The notes below the pieces were generated by a model, which worked only from the letters and a program-made list of their open reading frames with translations, was not told the origin of the DNA and did not search any database. This document shows positions 53,595-64,000 of a stretch of 64,000 bases of DNA, one piece after another. The position numbers and the translations under genes are program-made. Position 1 is the stretch's first letter; each line of letters begins with the position of its first letter. The stretch lies in NCBI GenBank assembly GCA_947646735.1, contig CANTFK010000949.1, forward strand, positions 62,001 to 126,000, in the 5' to 3' direction. This DNA is from Peronospora farinosa (taxonomy: Eukaryota > Oomycota > Peronosporomycetes > Peronosporales > Peronosporaceae).

Positions 53595-56522
53595 TCATAG
53601 TGGTGGAAAGACGAATCCTAACTTGGATGGGACGAATCCATCAGTCTCTTCTCGAAGAAACGTTGCGAGCTCGCTGCGTCGTTCTGGAGTCTGCTGACTG
53701 ACTAAGGCAACGTCAACGGCACAAACCCATTGTACCACATCGACATGACAGTTTACCATAGCTTCAAGTAGTCCACTGGTCGAAACGAAGCTTGTTTCCA
53801 CATCTGTGGCTAGTGAATCGTCAGCTGTAGCAGACTCCTCGACCATTTGATGCGCAACAGTAGCTTGAAGCCAACGCAGGACACGCAATTGACCGTATTC
53901 AGCAGCAGCATCAGCCATAGATCTGACCACTGCCATCTTGCGAGCACTCTCAGGTACGTTGCAGAAAAACGTAAACTTCTCGTGCAACCATGCTAGATTA
54001 TCAGTCTGCCCACAACGCGCAGCAGCAAGCAATGCATCCTTCCAAATCGTAAGTCTTCCTAATTTTTTTGCATGAAGCTCCACTGCTGGCACTTTCATGA
54101 ATATCTCACAGTTTCCACAAATCCATGTCACGACGTCAAGGTGACCCATAGCACACGCCACATGAAGGGCATACTCGACTCCATGCTGACGAAACCACTC
54201 GTCACTTCGTACGGGCTGCAAATGTAAAAACACGTACGTGAGGTATGCAAACTGACGATACTTCACGCCCCATTCCACGATGGATGAATCGCCCATGAGA
54301 GTCGGGCTGTGCGCTTGAAACCATTGGAGAGAATCACCAGCCTTGGTGTAGCGCATGATAGCAGCAAACGTCTGCTGTGTGAAAAGCTGCGGGTGCTTTA
54401 CAGAATGAAGCTGCTTCAGCACAAATAAGTCCCCACGCTGGGCCGCCCATAGCGGCATCCACTCGAGCTCTAGCGATGATTCAGGATAATACTGTATAAC
54501 GAGGTGCACGAACTTAGTTTGCCAGTATGAGTTGGTTTTAGCAGGACATGCCCAAGCAAAAGGCTCAAATTGAGACCGCTTGCCATCGCTAGTTGATCCG
54601 GCACTGGCAATGCAGTGAACACCACCATTTCCACCCACTCCCATTTCGTTGCGGTTAACCGTTGCAATTGCCGCTACAGTAGCTGACTCCGTCGTAGCAG
54701 CGTTCGTATCACCATTGCAAGCTTTATCTGCATCAAGTGCATCATCATCGGTCATGCCTCGCCCAACTACAGCACGCAAAACAATTTCGCCTTCTTTCAT
54801 GGAAAGTGAAAAGCTCGGTGAAAACAACCTGTGCCTCAGTATCCACTCAATCATATCAAAGTGGCGGAGAGATGCACAGCGATACAATGTGCTGCCGTCC
54901 ACAATATCCAATGGCCGCACAAACTCAGCTGATGTGATGTTATTATACGACACTCGCCGTTTGAGTAAAGCAGAAGACGGATCCAATACAATGGTATCCA
55001 TGGTAATGGATGTAGCAGCACGATATCGTCGCTCCCGCACCAAGACAACCTCCTCTGGCTCAGCAGAAGGACTGTCCATTCGTTTTACGATCCATTTCGC
55101 CATTTCAACATTTCCTGTCAAAGCTGCAGCAATCAATACTTGTGGCGACCAAACACCAAGCCGTTCGACCACGAACGCCAACAGTTCAAGATTACCACTT
55201 GCAGCTGCTTTCTCAGCAGCAGTTATTGACAAAGTATGCTTCACTTCAGTCGGAACCCGATCGAAAATATAAGTCACAAGCTCAAAATGACCTGATCCAA
55301 TAGCAGCTTCAAGCGTCCGTTGATCCAATGGCATTCTCATCTCTTTATGAAGATATTGCAACGTCTTGATATTGCCCTGAGCAGCAACGCTAGGTAAAAA
55401 TGCAGGTGAGCATGAAAATTGTGTAAACCGAGGTGCCAACCAGCGCAGCACGTCGACATGACCATTTGTAGCTGCTAGATCCAACACCATTGGACGACAT
55501 CCGTCACTGCTTCGATTTTGATAAAGCCACTGGACAACTTGTAAATGTCCATTACCTGCTGCACTACACATTCCAACTGCCGTTCCTCCTTCTCTTCGAT
55601 TATGATGAAGAAACTTGACAATTTCCAAATGTCCATTAGCTGCAGCCATATCCATCGCAAGACTAGTACATGGCCATCTTCCATCTTGATGAAGTTTCGT
55701 AACCATTGTAAAATTCCCTTTGGCTGCTGCTGTATCCAATGCTCGATACCTTTTTCTTGTAAATAATAAATCTAATGTTGTTCCATTTGTCCATGATAAT
55801 AAAGGATCTCGTTGATCATAAATTGCAGCTAAAAGACCATCTCGTGAAGCGAATCCTTCTCGAAAATATCTTTCAGTCGGAAACACCGTGACCCAATTTA
55901 AAACCTGTAACTTGTCTTCTAATGATTGTACCATATATACCAGCTGTTCCGTGTTTTGTTTTAACGTTTTTTCATAAAACCACATGACAATGTCCAAGTG
56001 CCCAGAGGAAGCGGCATATTCCATGGCTTTGTACGTCGTATATTGACAACAGTGATCCAACCACTGGATCACCTCTTGATTACCTTGTCTTGATGCTTCA
56101 TACATGACTTCCGCTGGAAAAGTATACGTACTATTACGTAAACACCATGCAAAGATTTTCCCATTAAGTAAAGTATGTTTCATTGTTAAAACGTCGTTTG
56201 TGCCAGTTGTTTTAACGTTTAAACACAACCGATAGTTTAATTGCAAGCGTAAAAAACGCTGGACCACTTGTGCCAGACCGTAGGCTGCTGCACAATGCAG
56301 AATGTTTGTAAACCGTCGAGAAGCGTCACCAAAGGACAATAGATGCGAATGGGCGTATAAAAAACGCACCAATGGCTCATATTCCGCCTCTAGTGCATAC
56401 ACCAATAGACAAACAGCTTCAGGAGGTAAAAGATACGATATGATGGAGGTAAGAGCTCGTTCAGCACTTAAAAGCCATTGCCAATAACGTAGAGAAGATA
56501 AAGAACGGGTGGAACGAGACAT
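53595..56522 (-). CDS. Large ankyrin-like repeat protein (975 aa)
   Basis: Single exon, ATG at 56522 (MSRSTRSLSSLRYW), stop TGA. Most of the chain is degenerate ankyrin-type units of the form A-x2-G-H-L-x-V-V-x-W-L (AASSGHLDIVMWF, AAANGHLEIVKFL, AAGNGHLQVVQWL, AATNGHVDVLRWL, ACAMGHLDVVTWI), common in large oomycete families and used for protein binding. A short low-complexity region lies near 590-640. No membrane segment or other domain is seen. The partner is unknown. Confidence 0.85.
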   Translation of the reverse strand: MSRSTRSLSSLRYWQWLLSAERALTSIISYLLPPEAVCLLVYALEAEYEPLVRFLYAHSHLLSFGDASRRFTNILHCAAAYGLAQVVQRFLRLQLNYRLCLNVKTTGTNDVLTMKHTLLNGKIFAWCLRNSTYTFPAEVMYEASRQGNQEVIQWLDHCCQYTTYKAMEYAASSGHLDIVMWFYEKTLKQNTEQLVYMVQSLEDKLQVLNWVTVFPTERYFREGFASRDGLLAAIYDQRDPLLSWTNGTTLDLLFTRKRYRALDTAAAKGNFTMVTKLHQDGRWPCTSLAMDMAAANGHLEIVKFLHHNRREGGTAVGMCSAAGNGHLQVVQWLYQNRSSDGCRPMVLDLAATNGHVDVLRWLAPRFTQFSCSPAFLPSVAAQGNIKTLQYLHKEMRMPLDQRTLEAAIGSGHFELVTYIFDRVPTEVKHTLSITAAEKAAASGNLELLAFVVERLGVWSPQVLIAAALTGNVEMAKWIVKRMDSPSAEPEEVVLVRERRYRAATSITMDTIVLDPSSALLKRRVSYNNITSAEFVRPLDIVDGSTLYRCASLRHFDMIEWILRHRLFSPSFSLSMKEGEIVLRAVVGRGMTDDDALDADKACNGDTNAATTESATVAAIATVNRNEMGVGGNGGVHCIASAGSTSDGKRSQFEPFAWACPAKTNSYWQTKFVHLVIQYYPESSLELEWMPLWAAQRGDLFVLKQLHSVKHPQLFTQQTFAAIMRYTKAGDSLQWFQAHSPTLMGDSSIVEWGVKYRQFAYLTYVFLHLQPVRSDEWFRQHGVEYALHVACAMGHLDVVTWICGNCEIFMKVPAVELHAKKLGRLTIWKDALLAAARCGQTDNLAWLHEKFTFFCNVPESARKMAVVRSMADAAAEYGQLRVLRWLQATVAHQMVEESATADDSLATDVETSFVSTSGLLEAMVNCHVDVVQWVCAVDVALVSQQTPERRSELATFLREETDGFVPSKLGFVFPPL

Positions 56523-57714
56523 GAGGGCTAAAAGACTGTATGGATGGGGTAAAATGTATTCAAAAGAAGCTAATTATTAGGAAACTGCTTTGAGTCTTAA
56601 AGGTCTTATTTTTAGATTACAGAGCGGTTTATGAGTTCTATATTTTTACGTACTAATGTGGTTGTACGATCGATCGTACAGTTTCTCTCTAATTTTCGTA
56701 AATTACTATGATTTGACTTTTTTTAAAAGTTTAAATGACAGCTTTAATTTATATATTTCAAATATTTACCGCAAAGCATGAATAATAGACCGCTGGTTTT
56801 GTGTATTATATCTATGGCTACACTAATTTGGGAAGCAGGCATAAAAAAAATATTGCACTAGTGAGATATTTGAGGATTGTAAAAAGACGAAAGTCGAGTA
56901 AATATCATTTATATAAAAATCGTCAGCTGCAGTCCGATAATTTTATACAACAGCTAAGTTTATTCAAATGTCACAATAGTTTTTTACTAAAGGACCACTG
57001 AAAACATGAGTGAATCAGTGCAGTATTGCAATAAAAGAAAGCATTGGCTGCATGCTAGATGCGATATTGCCTCAAGTTTTGTTCATCCGGTAAATTGCTG
57101 CCTATTAGTCCTTCTTTAGTTCATAAACAATATGAAAACAGGCCTTTTTCGATAAACAATCAGTAGGTAGACGGACACTTATACAAGACTTCCCGTAGCT
57201 GCGCGCCATAATCGATAATTTTTATCCATCGAAATGAGGATTCTTCGTGCTAGTTGTTCGTTTTCTCGTCCGCACCTGAGTTTAAAGTTGTTTCGCTCGT
57301 GTTTTTCAAAACATTATGGTTAGTCCTCTCTCGCATAGGTCAACCTCAGACAAGCAGTTTTTGGGGCAGCTACACAAGTACACTCGTACAGCTCATAGAC
57401 ACCTTCTCAAAACCTTCTAGACGATAAAGCTGTCGTATGCAGCTGACGACCACTTGTCCACAACACGTTGTAACACTGTCGCCATGCTCATCGACTACTA
57501 TGTCCATCGCAGCTTCGTCCACTTTGGCAATGCTATCCACAGGATCTGTGCTGTTAGCAACAATTTATGTACTTACGTACATGGAACAACAATTTTCTTT
57601 ATATTTAGTTGGTCGATAGACGACCAACGCAGCACATTTTCGATGCCTTATTCAGGCTTCATGCAGACTGCATCAACGCTGCGTCTCCAGAACTCGGCGT
57701 TGCTAGCAGTCCAA
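56523..57714. other. Intergenic, AT-rich
   Basis: Upstream of the ankyrin gene and downstream of malate dehydrogenase. No gene is seen. Short + frames at 57437-57714 lack domains. Confidence 0.5.
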
Positions 57715-58681
57715 TTACTGACGAGACAGAATCTCCGCCGCGTCCGCTTTCTCCTCTGCCAGCTCCGTGGCCGTCGCTTTCATCATCGCATTGATACGAG
57801 ACGAGATTGGAAGTCCATTAACGACTTCGTACGTGCCGTTGCCCGTACACTTGACCGGGAACGAGTAAATGAGCCCCTCAGGCACACCGTACTTGTTACC
57901 GTCCGAACAGACAGCCATCGAGACGAATTCGCCCTCTTGCGAGCCATTACGCCAGTCTCGCAAGTGTGCACCAATAGCTGCAGCAGCCGACATGGCACTC
58001 GAGAGTTTACGAGCCTTAATAATAGCTGCACCACGTTCCTGCACGTCCTTTACAAGCTTTTTTTCGATCCAGTCCTTATCCGATACAATCTGATCAGCTA
58101 ATATGCTCTTGTCCTCACCAGGAAGCGTCACCTCAGCGTACGTGACGTCCGGTACTTGTGTACTTGAATGATTGCCCCATATAACCACTTTATTCACGTG
58201 TTTCGACGTAATCTTCTCACCCTCTAGACTTTCATTCACCTTTTCAACAAGAAACGAACGTAAACGTTCATGATCAAGACGTGTGAGAGCTGTAAAGTTC
58301 TGACGTGAAAGACTTGGTGCATTCTCCATCGCAATGAGACAATTTGTATTGGCAGGATTAGCCACCACCAGCACTTGAACATTGCGACTTGCATATTGTT
58401 CAAGGGCCTGTCCTTGTGCTTGAAAGATAGTCACATTCTTGGCAATTAAATCTTTCCGTTGCATGCCTTGTTGACGTGGAAATCCACCAACGAGAATCGC
58501 CACGTCCACGTCTTGAAATGCCGTTTGGAGGTTCGATGTGGGCGTAATGACGTCAATGAGGTGAAATCCACAGTCTTGTAGCTCCATTTTAACGCCTTCA
58601 AGTGCCTCTTGAGCTGGTGGAATATCCAATAGACGTAGATCGATGCGCTGTTTTGGGCCAAATACATGGCCGATACAGACT

Positions 58682-58732
<51 letters not shown>

Positions 58733-58853
58733 AGGAACGTTAGAGGGTTGTAGCTACTGGTAGAGAAAAGAGAGAGAAAAACGTACTTAGAGGCAGGAGC
58801 GAGTAAGCGATTTGTCCAGCAGCTCCAGATACGACAATCTTTAACGCGGTCAT
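57715..58853 (-). CDS. MDH: Cytosolic malate dehydrogenase, 2 exons (343 aa)
   Basis: Interconverts malate and oxaloacetate with NAD(H). Exon 1 is 58853-58787 and exon 2 is 58679-57715, separated by a 107-nt GT-AG intron. Splicing restores the N-terminus: KIVVSGAAGQIAYSLLPL (NAD-binding GxxGQI), then VFGPKQRIDLRLLDIPPAQ. Further motifs are NPANTN, the catalytic RLDHER, and WGNHSSTQVPD with the active-site His. The N-terminus has no mitochondrial presequence and there is no C-terminal SKL, so it is cytosolic. Length fits the family. Confidence 0.95.
58680..58786 (-). other. MDH intron with GA/CT microsatellite
   Basis: Donor CTAA|GTACGT and acceptor CTTTAG|TCTG. A (CT)n tract of roughly 45 nt (58684-58729) forms the polypyrimidine tract next to the acceptor. 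Confidence 0.9.
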
Positions 58854-59433
58854 GGGTGGAAAGAGTGATGGTCTTTGGACGAACACGGTAAAAGTTGAAG
58901 TGAAGAATGTTGTTGTTGGGGGGTACAGAAGTTTTGTGTATCGAATTGATTGCTCAATCGATTCACATCAATCATGTCTTAGATGTTGTAATCATTCTCC
59001 GATGGATTCAAGATTTTATCCATCGGATAATGTACACGGCAAAAAAAAATCGAGCTTGAAGAGTCGCACCATCAACCACGTCTTATGTTGCGCTATCATC
59101 TGCCTATTTTAGTGTACCGACCTCTGTCAGTTTTGAAGTAGAGGGACAGCAGAGATATCAGCAGTCCCTCCACTTCATGTTAATCCTTACATTAACTCAT
59201 ACAACAATGTAAAGCAGTTGAGATAAAGTCGGTTCTTCATACTCCATCTCGACGTGTACGAGTCGAGAAAAACAATAAGAATATATAGAAATTGTAGAAG
59301 AAAGTAGTCTCAAGAGTCACAACGTTGTAACAATAAGAATCATTTCTTTGTAAAAAAATGCTGTTGCTACTGCATGCAACAAGAAAAACATAGCAGTCTT
59401 TGCTCTCTTCTCTTTTCGTCGCATATACGCAAC
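58854..59433. promoter_or_regulatory. Shared divergent promoter region, MDH (-) and GPCR-PIPK (+)
   Basis: About 580 bp separates the two translation starts in head-to-head orientation, so both promoters should lie here. I do not see a convincing oomycete initiator match. Short inverted sequences (ATCGATTCACATCAATCA, then GATGGATTC and ATCCATCGGAT) occur near 58955-59025. Confidence 0.45.
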
Positions 59434-62400
59434 ATGGAAAACAAATTGTTATCGATTGAAGGAACAACCTATTGTCCTTCTCAAAGTCTTGTCCTTCCTG
59501 TATTAACGTCAATAGGTTCACTTCTTGGATGTTTTTACGTTGTTGGTACGTATTGGCGAGTCGTAGCATTACGACAACATCCAGCTGGAATCATGTGTGG
59601 CATGAGTTTATATGGAGCGATCTATCAGTTCTTGTATCTACTTGAGAAAGTATCGAGTTCGGTTCAATGCAGTGAGATCGGTATCATTGTCGACTTTTTT
59701 CTAACAGGTCAAGAGACATACATGCTTATCTTTGCTATTGACTTACTCCTGGTGCTCAAGAATCCCTTTTCAGCATCTAAAGGACAAATGACTACATACC
59801 ACATCTTTGGTGGGCTCTGGAGTTTACTCTGTGCTATCATCTCACATTTTGATACGCAATATGCATTGTTTGGATTCTGTTGGCTCAGTTCAAGTGAAGA
59901 TCTTGTCAATCGCAAGGAACATCGGACGGAAGGGACAATGAACAAGACACTGACAGCAGGCGTGTTCTTTGCTTTGTACATTATCGTAGTCTATTGTACC
60001 TCGTTGATTGCAATTGTACGTACGTGGAATACATTTGTCAAAGGACTTCCAGATACCTTTCGAACGCGAAAACGTATCCAGCGTCATCTGAAATACTATG
60101 TCGGATGCTATTTTGGATACTGGACGCTCGTGTTGGCATGTTATACTGTATTTAACTTGCTGCCACATTCAAATGAGGATACGACAGGAGGTCTTCGTTG
60201 TCGCGTATGGCATCTTTTATCCTGTCTACTGCTTGCCAAAGGAATGGTACATGCATTGATTTGGACACGGACGTCCAATATTTTAAGAATGATTGAACAG
60301 CTTCGAACGGATGGACATATAAATTTATCAGGACAAGACAGGAATCGGAACGACAATATCAATTGGGCCCTACGACTTGAAATTCTCACCAACACAACCA
60401 AAGGAATTTGTCAAAGCGTTGATCGGGCTGAACAACAAGCACGAGCATCATCGGCTGACTCGTCAATTCAATCTGTATTGGGGTCGTCCCTGGAAGAGGG
60501 AGCGATTAACTACTCTGACGACTATTGCGATCGAAAAGAAAGTTATACGCAGATTGAAGAGCTGATACTTGAAAACCGAAACGATGATCGGACACTTGGT
60601 GCACGAACTCAAGGCGTTGTATTCAGAGATTTTGCACCACATGTCTTTCGTCGGCTTCGAGAGGAAGCAAAGGTCTCCAGTGCAAGTTATCGTAACTCGT
60701 TACAGCAGACGACAAAGGAACGGGTGAGCGAAGGCAAGAGTGGAGCTTTCTTTTACTTCACGGAAGATCGGAAATACGTAGTGAAGACACTTACGAACGA
60801 GGAGCTCAATTTTCTGCTGAGTATCCTACCAAACTACTACACTTTCATGAAGAGATACCCCGACACATTTATGACACGCTTTTTTGGCTGCCATGGCCTC
60901 ACCATGTATGGCAAGACGGTCTTCTTCGTAGTCATGCAGAGTGTTTTCGCCACGTCACTTCCAATTCATGAGCGGTTTGACCTGAAAGGGTCGTGGGTTG
61001 GTCGACTTGAGGGTCGCAAGCCTACGGGGACCATTGCAACTTGCAAATTCTGCAATGTCGAGTACGTGGTAGGTGGCAGTCACGACCAGCGTTGCAATGT
61101 CCGAGGAGAAGGCAATATGAATCATCAGTACGACCAAGTCGGCAAGGATCTCAACTGGAATCGTCACATGGCACTGCCATATTCAACGGCACGAGCAGTT
61201 GCAATTCAGCTGACCACTGATTCAGAATTCCTCTGCAGCATCAATAGCATTGACTATAGTTTGCTCGTTGGTATTCATCACCGCAGCTTCAACGTCTCCC
61301 ACTATTCCTCTGCTGACAATTGTGACCCAACGGCGTTTGTTCACCACGACAGGTGCTGCAGCATGAGTGGTCATTCCAATCGAAGCGGTCGGAGCAACAG
61401 CAGCGAGTCCCACAACTCAAGCTTCGTCCGCAATCGCAGCAGTAGCGGCGACTTCCAGAATAGTCGAGGATGCAATTGCTCACCTGGCATCAATGGAGTA
61501 AAGAAGCCTCTTCACCACCTTGCACATGAAGGCATGAGTGTGGACGAGGTACATGGACCAGGGCTCTATTATCTCGGACTCGTTGATATTCTCCAACAAT
61601 GGAACTTCCGCAAGCGTGTCGAGTACTTTGTCCGAGTATATCTACTGCTACAAGATCGACATGGAATATCGGTGGCAAATCCACGACAGTACGCGGATCG
61701 TTTCCAGCAACGCGTGGTCAAGGAGCTAATCTACGATGCAGCTGCTATGCCCACGCGTGACCACCGGGACAGTGTCTCCTTCGCACAACTTCAACTCCAG
61801 AACCAGCGCAATGCCCAGTTGATCGAATCCAATCGCACTTTGAGCACTATGCTGGCCTCGTTGGAGCGGAACGCCACCACCTTTACCAGCCATACCTCCA
61901 TACGGACAGAACCCTTCGCCAATATTTTAATGTCGCCGAAGGCAAGCGTTAACTCGATTGCTAGCTCTCTCTACACGCCACCGTATGCAGCTGTGGTACC
62001 AATGAAGACGGAATTAATGGCTCGCGCCGTCTTACCACAGCATCGTTCATACTGTTCATGTGACAGTAGTAGCTGCTATAGTTCAACCGAAGTTGGACGA
62101 CTGTCAGGCGGACTTATGATGGATTATTCGGGTGCTGCGGTCAACATGTCCATGGTGTATCCGACAGCGCTAGATGCTTTACCGCTGCACCTTCGTCGAA
62201 CGCTCCGAAGTTCTTCAGTTTATTACCGGAGCAATTCCGAACTCTCCAAGATAAGCTGCCAACGGTCAAAGAGCACCGCTCAATCGAGCACTTCAGAACT
62301 AGTGTCCAATAGTGGGCGACGATGCAATCGTGCACGCACTAGTAGTAACGCAACCGGGATGCATCTAAAAGAAGGTGCACTACGAGTGCAGGCCAGCCCC

Positions 62401-62475
62401 CACGACTACCAGATTGTCTGTACTCCAACATTTTCCGACAAAGGAAGAGCCAATACTGCTTCACTTTCCGCTTAG
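59434..62475 (+). CDS. GPCR-phosphatidylinositol phosphate kinase fusion (GPCR-PIPK)
   Basis: Seven hydrophobic segments in the first 300 residues (about 38-58, 71-90, 103-128, 142-158, 195-216, 240-262, 283-297), then a PIPK domain (about 405-785). Residues use an ATG 20 codons upstream (59374); the 59434 ATG (MENKLLSIEG) gives 1013 aa and is preferred. Kinase features: glycine-rich GKSGAFFYF (454-462), K471 in YVVKTL, FDLKGS (535-540), DYSLLVGIH (627-635) and LVDILQ (736-741, usually IIDILQ). A Ser/Asn/His-rich insert (about 640-710) interrupts the kinase, and the C-terminal 240 residues are Ser-rich. Known from oomycetes and Dictyostelium. It is expected to couple an external signal to phosphoinositide synthesis. 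Confidence 0.93.
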   Translation: MENKLLSIEGTTYCPSQSLVLPVLTSIGSLLGCFYVVGTYWRVVALRQHPAGIMCGMSLYGAIYQFLYLLEKVSSSVQCSEIGIIVDFFLTGQETYMLIFAIDLLLVLKNPFSASKGQMTTYHIFGGLWSLLCAIISHFDTQYALFGFCWLSSSEDLVNRKEHRTEGTMNKTLTAGVFFALYIIVVYCTSLIAIVRTWNTFVKGLPDTFRTRKRIQRHLKYYVGCYFGYWTLVLACYTVFNLLPHSNEDTTGGLRCRVWHLLSCLLLAKGMVHALIWTRTSNILRMIEQLRTDGHINLSGQDRNRNDNINWALRLEILTNTTKGICQSVDRAEQQARASSADSSIQSVLGSSLEEGAINYSDDYCDRKESYTQIEELILENRNDDRTLGARTQGVVFRDFAPHVFRRLREEAKVSSASYRNSLQQTTKERVSEGKSGAFFYFTEDRKYVVKTLTNEELNFLLSILPNYYTFMKRYPDTFMTRFFGCHGLTMYGKTVFFVVMQSVFATSLPIHERFDLKGSWVGRLEGRKPTGTIATCKFCNVEYVVGGSHDQRCNVRGEGNMNHQYDQVGKDLNWNRHMALPYSTARAVAIQLTTDSEFLCSINSIDYSLLVGIHHRSFNVSHYSSADNCDPTAFVHHDRCCSMSGHSNRSGRSNSSESHNSSFVRNRSSSGDFQNSRGCNCSPGINGVKKPLHHLAHEGMSVDEVHGPGLYYLGLVDILQQWNFRKRVEYFVRVYLLLQDRHGISVANPRQYADRFQQRVVKELIYDAAAMPTRDHRDSVSFAQLQLQNQRNAQLIESNRTLSTMLASLERNATTFTSHTSIRTEPFANILMSPKASVNSIASSLYTPPYAAVVPMKTELMARAVLPQHRSYCSCDSSSCYSSTEVGRLSGGLMMDYSGAAVNMSMVYPTALDALPLHLRRTLRSSSVYYRSNSELSKISCQRSKSTAQSSTSELVSNSGRRCNRARTSSNATGMHLKEGALRVQASPHDYQIVCTPTFSDKGRANTASLSA

Positions 62476-63350
62476 CAATTATCAAATGTCAACGTGTTGG
62501 TTTGTTAACAACTTCGTCGGATGTCAATTGATTCTTGTCTGCATAGACTTGTCAGAGTAACTTTTGGTCATAGAAGTCCAACAAGCAGTGAACGAGTTGT
62601 CCGACCGAAGGAATAGTAACGTTTAGAAACAGGAGTCCAGCAGGCGGTGTACGTTCTTGCCTTCTGGAAGCATTTTCTTCATTGATCACAGGCTTCCTAA
62701 GGCGGTAATGAACTACTTGACACCAGTCTAGCGAGGTACAACAGAAGGCGACGTAAGTAGCACAAAGTTTACTTGGTGACAAGTTTCACGAAGCACTCAT
62801 ACTTTCTCAACTAAAGGCAAACGGTGTTCAAACACGAATGGTGTCTCCTTCCTCCCGCAGGACTCAAAACAGAATCAAAGTTCTGCTTCCAGTTCCACAA
62901 ATTAAGTCGAAAGCTTCGGATACTGATGTTTACTGTTGCTCGCGTAATGCTACGCAATTGATGCTGGAAAAGTTGGCAAGTCTAACCATGGGTCGTGTGA
63001 CCAAAAACACGCTTACTTCCCAATTACAATAGTCGCAAGAAGCTTCACCAGAATGATCACGCAAATTCGTTGCAAAACCTCGGAAGGTGAGTTAGACGAC
63101 TCGATCAGGCTGTAGAACTTGACACCATCGGCGTTGTCTGTTGCAAAATCTCAAGTCAAAAGTAAAGGCTAAAGCCTGTCATTGTCAGCAGCCTCAGCCA
63201 GAGCAGGCGTAGCTTGTGGCAAACTTCGTATGCTCCAGATCCTATGTAGTCGTTCTTAAACGCAGCGATGGAACATTTTCAGGTAGACATCCCCCCAGCA
63301 TCATACCCGATCATTCCAGACGTCAAAAAGGAGTTAATTAAAGCGCACTA
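62476..63350. other. Intergenic, no gene supported
   Basis: Downstream of the GPCR-PIPK. Only short frames without domains. Confidence 0.45.
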
Positions 63351-63640
63351 TCATCGTTTAACCCGAGCAAGTACGACCCGAATGATCTCAGCACGGCCAG
63401 CGCCACGACGCAAATGTTGCATCGGTAGAGGCCTTCGATTTGGCAATATTGAAATCTCCACAATCTCCAGCTGGGCAAGTCTCTGAGATAAACGAAGATA
63501 CGCTGAAGCTGGCTCGGATAAACCAATTTCACGCACATTCGTGGTGAAGCCCCAGACAGCGAGAAACGCTTGTTCTTCAGCAAGAAGAACAGCGTTTAAA
63601 TGAACGGCTCCATGGTACTAGTAGCAGATCCAGCTGGTAC
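63351..63640 (-). pseudogene. Open frame of about 92 codons without ATG
   Basis: Minus-strand frame with protein-like composition (NAVLLAEEQAFLAVWGF, ASAYLRLSQRLAQLEIVE, RAEIIRVVLARVKR) beginning after a CTACTAG that could be a splice acceptor. An ATG frame (MLSLPLPVPAGSATS) starts just upstream in another register. It may be a last exon or a decayed gene. I do not recognise it. Confidence 0.25.
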
Positions 63641-63850
63641 AGGCAGAGGTAACGAAAGCATGTAAAGGGAGCCATTGAACCAACACCGACTTCTTTATTC
63701 ACAAGCAGCAGTCTTCCTCACGTACGTCAAGAGCGTCATTTTAACAACAACTGACGATCTTTGACAAGTAGGTGGAGACGTAAATAAGTCAAGAATGCAT
63801 TAGGCTAGTGCATCTGTGGTAATTATAATCGACTAGCGCACTGATGCATA

Positions 63851-64000
63851 CTAGTCCTTCCACCACTCCACCAGCTGGCGCTTGTTTGACCGTGTCATCA
63901 ACACCTTGGACACGCTGGGAGCCATGAAAAAGCTCCTGTAGATGTCCCGCACAAAGAGATTGTGATTCATTTCATCGCCATGTATGCAAAACCGAATGCG
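63851..64000 (-). CDS. 3' end of an unidentified gene (last 49 codons), cut by window edge
   Basis: The frame is open from the window edge to a TAG at 63851-63853. Composition is clearly protein-like (CIHGDEMNHNLFVRDIYRSF, then RQLVEWWKD at the end). I do not recognise the family. The remainder lies beyond 64000. Confidence 0.55.
   Translation of the reverse strand, partial: RIRFCIHGDEMNHNLFVRDIYRSFFMAPSVSKVLMTRSNKRQLVEWWKD

Overview
The window looks like a gene-poor, transposon-rich stretch of an oomycete nuclear genome (Peronosporales-like, such as a Phytophthora or downy mildew relative). The evidence is a GPCR-phosphatidylinositol phosphate kinase fusion, an expanded START-like/FYVE(/GAF) family, large ankyrin-like proteins, short GT-AG introns, and Ty3/gypsy, Ty1/copia and LINE remnants of oomycete type. 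Identifications come from reading motifs; no database search was possible.

Layout. 1-2.6 kb: LINE 3' fragments tail to tail, bounded by about 50-bp inverted repeats. 5.5-7.9 kb: a START-like/FYVE/GAF gene, with a FYVE remnant near 9.1 kb. 10.3-12.5 kb: the 3' end of a gypsy family I copy. 12.6-12.9 kb: a family II LTR. 12.9-16.3 kb: decayed unclassified sequence. 16.3-26.3 kb: a copia remnant (- strand) interrupted by a complete family I gypsy (copy A, 17433-25248, target duplication CCTCC). 26.3-34.1 kb: a second, more decayed family I gypsy (copy B). 34.1-38.7 kb: a 5'-truncated family II gypsy on +. 39-41 kb: remnants of a third gypsy-like element.

From 42 to 64 kb lie the host genes: a kelch-repeat gene with four exons, a small secreted and probably GPI-anchored protein, two further START-like/FYVE paralogues in tandem, a 975-aa ankyrin-type protein, cytosolic malate dehydrogenase (two exons), a divergently transcribed GPCR-PIPK, and the 3' end of an unidentified gene at the right edge. 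Several host genes point to phosphoinositide and membrane signalling, but nothing here shows that they act together.

The most unusual signal is in the gypsy elements. Between the 3' LTR and pol, on the strand opposite to gag-pol, family I carries an open frame with a C2HC zinc-finger-like motif and an Arg-Ser-rich tail, overlapped by a coiled-coil frame. A hand comparison of 65 codons between two divergent copies gives 18 third-position, 8 first-position and 4 second-position differences, as expected for constrained coding sequence. Family II has decayed antisense frames in the same place. I propose an antisense accessory gene of oomycete gypsy elements.
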